Assembly (NCBI GenBank): GCA_902826055.1
Contig: CADEDJ010000014.1
Coordinates: forward strand, 1 to 54,234
DNA: 54,234 nt
DNA from: an uncultured Nitrosomonas sp.
GTDB lineage: Bacteria > Pseudomonadota > Gammaproteobacteria > Burkholderiales > Nitrosomonadaceae
Reading direction: 5' to 3'
Position numbers and translations under genes: made by a program. Every line of letters begins with the position of its first letter. The first letter of the stretch is position 1. The notes beneath the pieces are model-generated. The model saw nothing but the letters and a program-made list of their open reading frames with translations, did not search any database and was not told where the DNA came from. Positions 54,185 through 54,234 of this stretch are shown here, piece by piece.

Positions 54185-54234
54185 GCCCAGATGGCGGAAT
54201 TGGTAGACGCGCATGGTTCAGGTCCATGTGCCTT
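54185..54234 (+). tRNA. tRNA-Leu(CAG), 3' part cut by window edge
   Basis: The sequence GCCCAGATGGCGGAATTGG shows the tRNA-Leu D-arm (GGTAGACGC), and the anticodon loop TTCAGGT gives anticodon CAG. The long variable arm and 3' half lie beyond the window. Confidence 0.93.

Noticed and set aside
1..54234. CRISPR array, insertion sequence or prophage
   Set aside because: No regularly spaced direct repeats, no transposase, integrase or phage structural gene was seen on either strand.

Overview
This window reads as the chromosome of a betaproteobacterial ammonia oxidiser, most likely Nitrosomonas. The main evidence is a nitrosocyanin gene (35720-36130) whose copper ligands fall exactly at the known positions E60, C95, H98 and H103 of the mature protein. 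It lies convergent to a cytochrome P460 gene (36320-36913). The house-keeping blocks also fit this group: ribF-ileS-lspA, gmk-rpoZ, argS-SPOR-dsbA, rnr-rlmB and gloB/methyltransferase-rnhA-dnaQ. The sequence is fairly AT-rich. A tRNA-Lys(TTT) is cut by the left edge and a tRNA-Leu(CAG) by the right edge. I see no transposase, integrase, prophage or CRISPR array.

Layout: (1) 1-4.9 kb: tRNA-Lys, an untranslated stretch, then ribF-ileS-lspA. (2) 4.9-9.9 kb: a small lipoprotein, a secreted hypothetical protein, a VOC protein, an OlsF-like two-domain ornithine-lipid synthase and a Gfo/Idh/MocA oxidoreductase. (3) 10.2-15.1 kb: a glycan-type cluster with a radical SAM protein, a heparinase II/III-like protein, a UDP-GlcNAc 2-epimerase and an SGNH hydrolase. 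(4) 15.5-21.6 kb: alpha/beta hydrolase and M14-like peptidase, then a PlcP/LpxH-like metallophosphoesterase, a patatin-like lipase, an MJ1255-type glycosyltransferase and a diacylglycerol-kinase-like protein. (5) 21.6-28.2 kb: a stand-alone FtsH, a sigma-54 activator divergent from a beta-carbonic anhydrase (COS-hydrolase-like), an FmdB zinc ribbon and a FadL-type porin. (6) 28.4-41.2 kb: a GGDEF/EAL protein, GT25, dnaQ/rnhA/gloB, nitrosocyanin and P460, a frameshifted gene, a quinone reductase, a lipoprotein, a small Pho-box gene and corA. (7) 41.3-54.2 kb: a histidine kinase with a triplicated GAF-like module and its response regulator, a DUF3330 gene, apt, rpoZ, gmk, msrA, dsbA, SPOR, argS, rlmB, rnr and tRNA-Leu.

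The most interesting signal is regulatory. Three promoters carry in-phase 11-bp Pho-box heptamers (consensus CTGTCAT), each followed after exactly 10 nt by a -10-like hexamer. They precede the OlsF-like gene (8753-8786), the MJ1255-type glycosyltransferase (19355-19410) and a previously unlisted 56-aa gene (39653-39708). A weaker array of the same geometry precedes the PlcP-like gene. Together these suggest a phosphate-starvation membrane-remodelling programme. In it, phospholipid would be hydrolysed to diacylglycerol, diacylglycerol glycosylated or recycled by a kinase, and phosphorus-free ornithine lipid made in parallel, with a small uncharacterised Pho-regulon protein alongside. The enzyme roles are inferred from family membership; the box geometry is seen directly.
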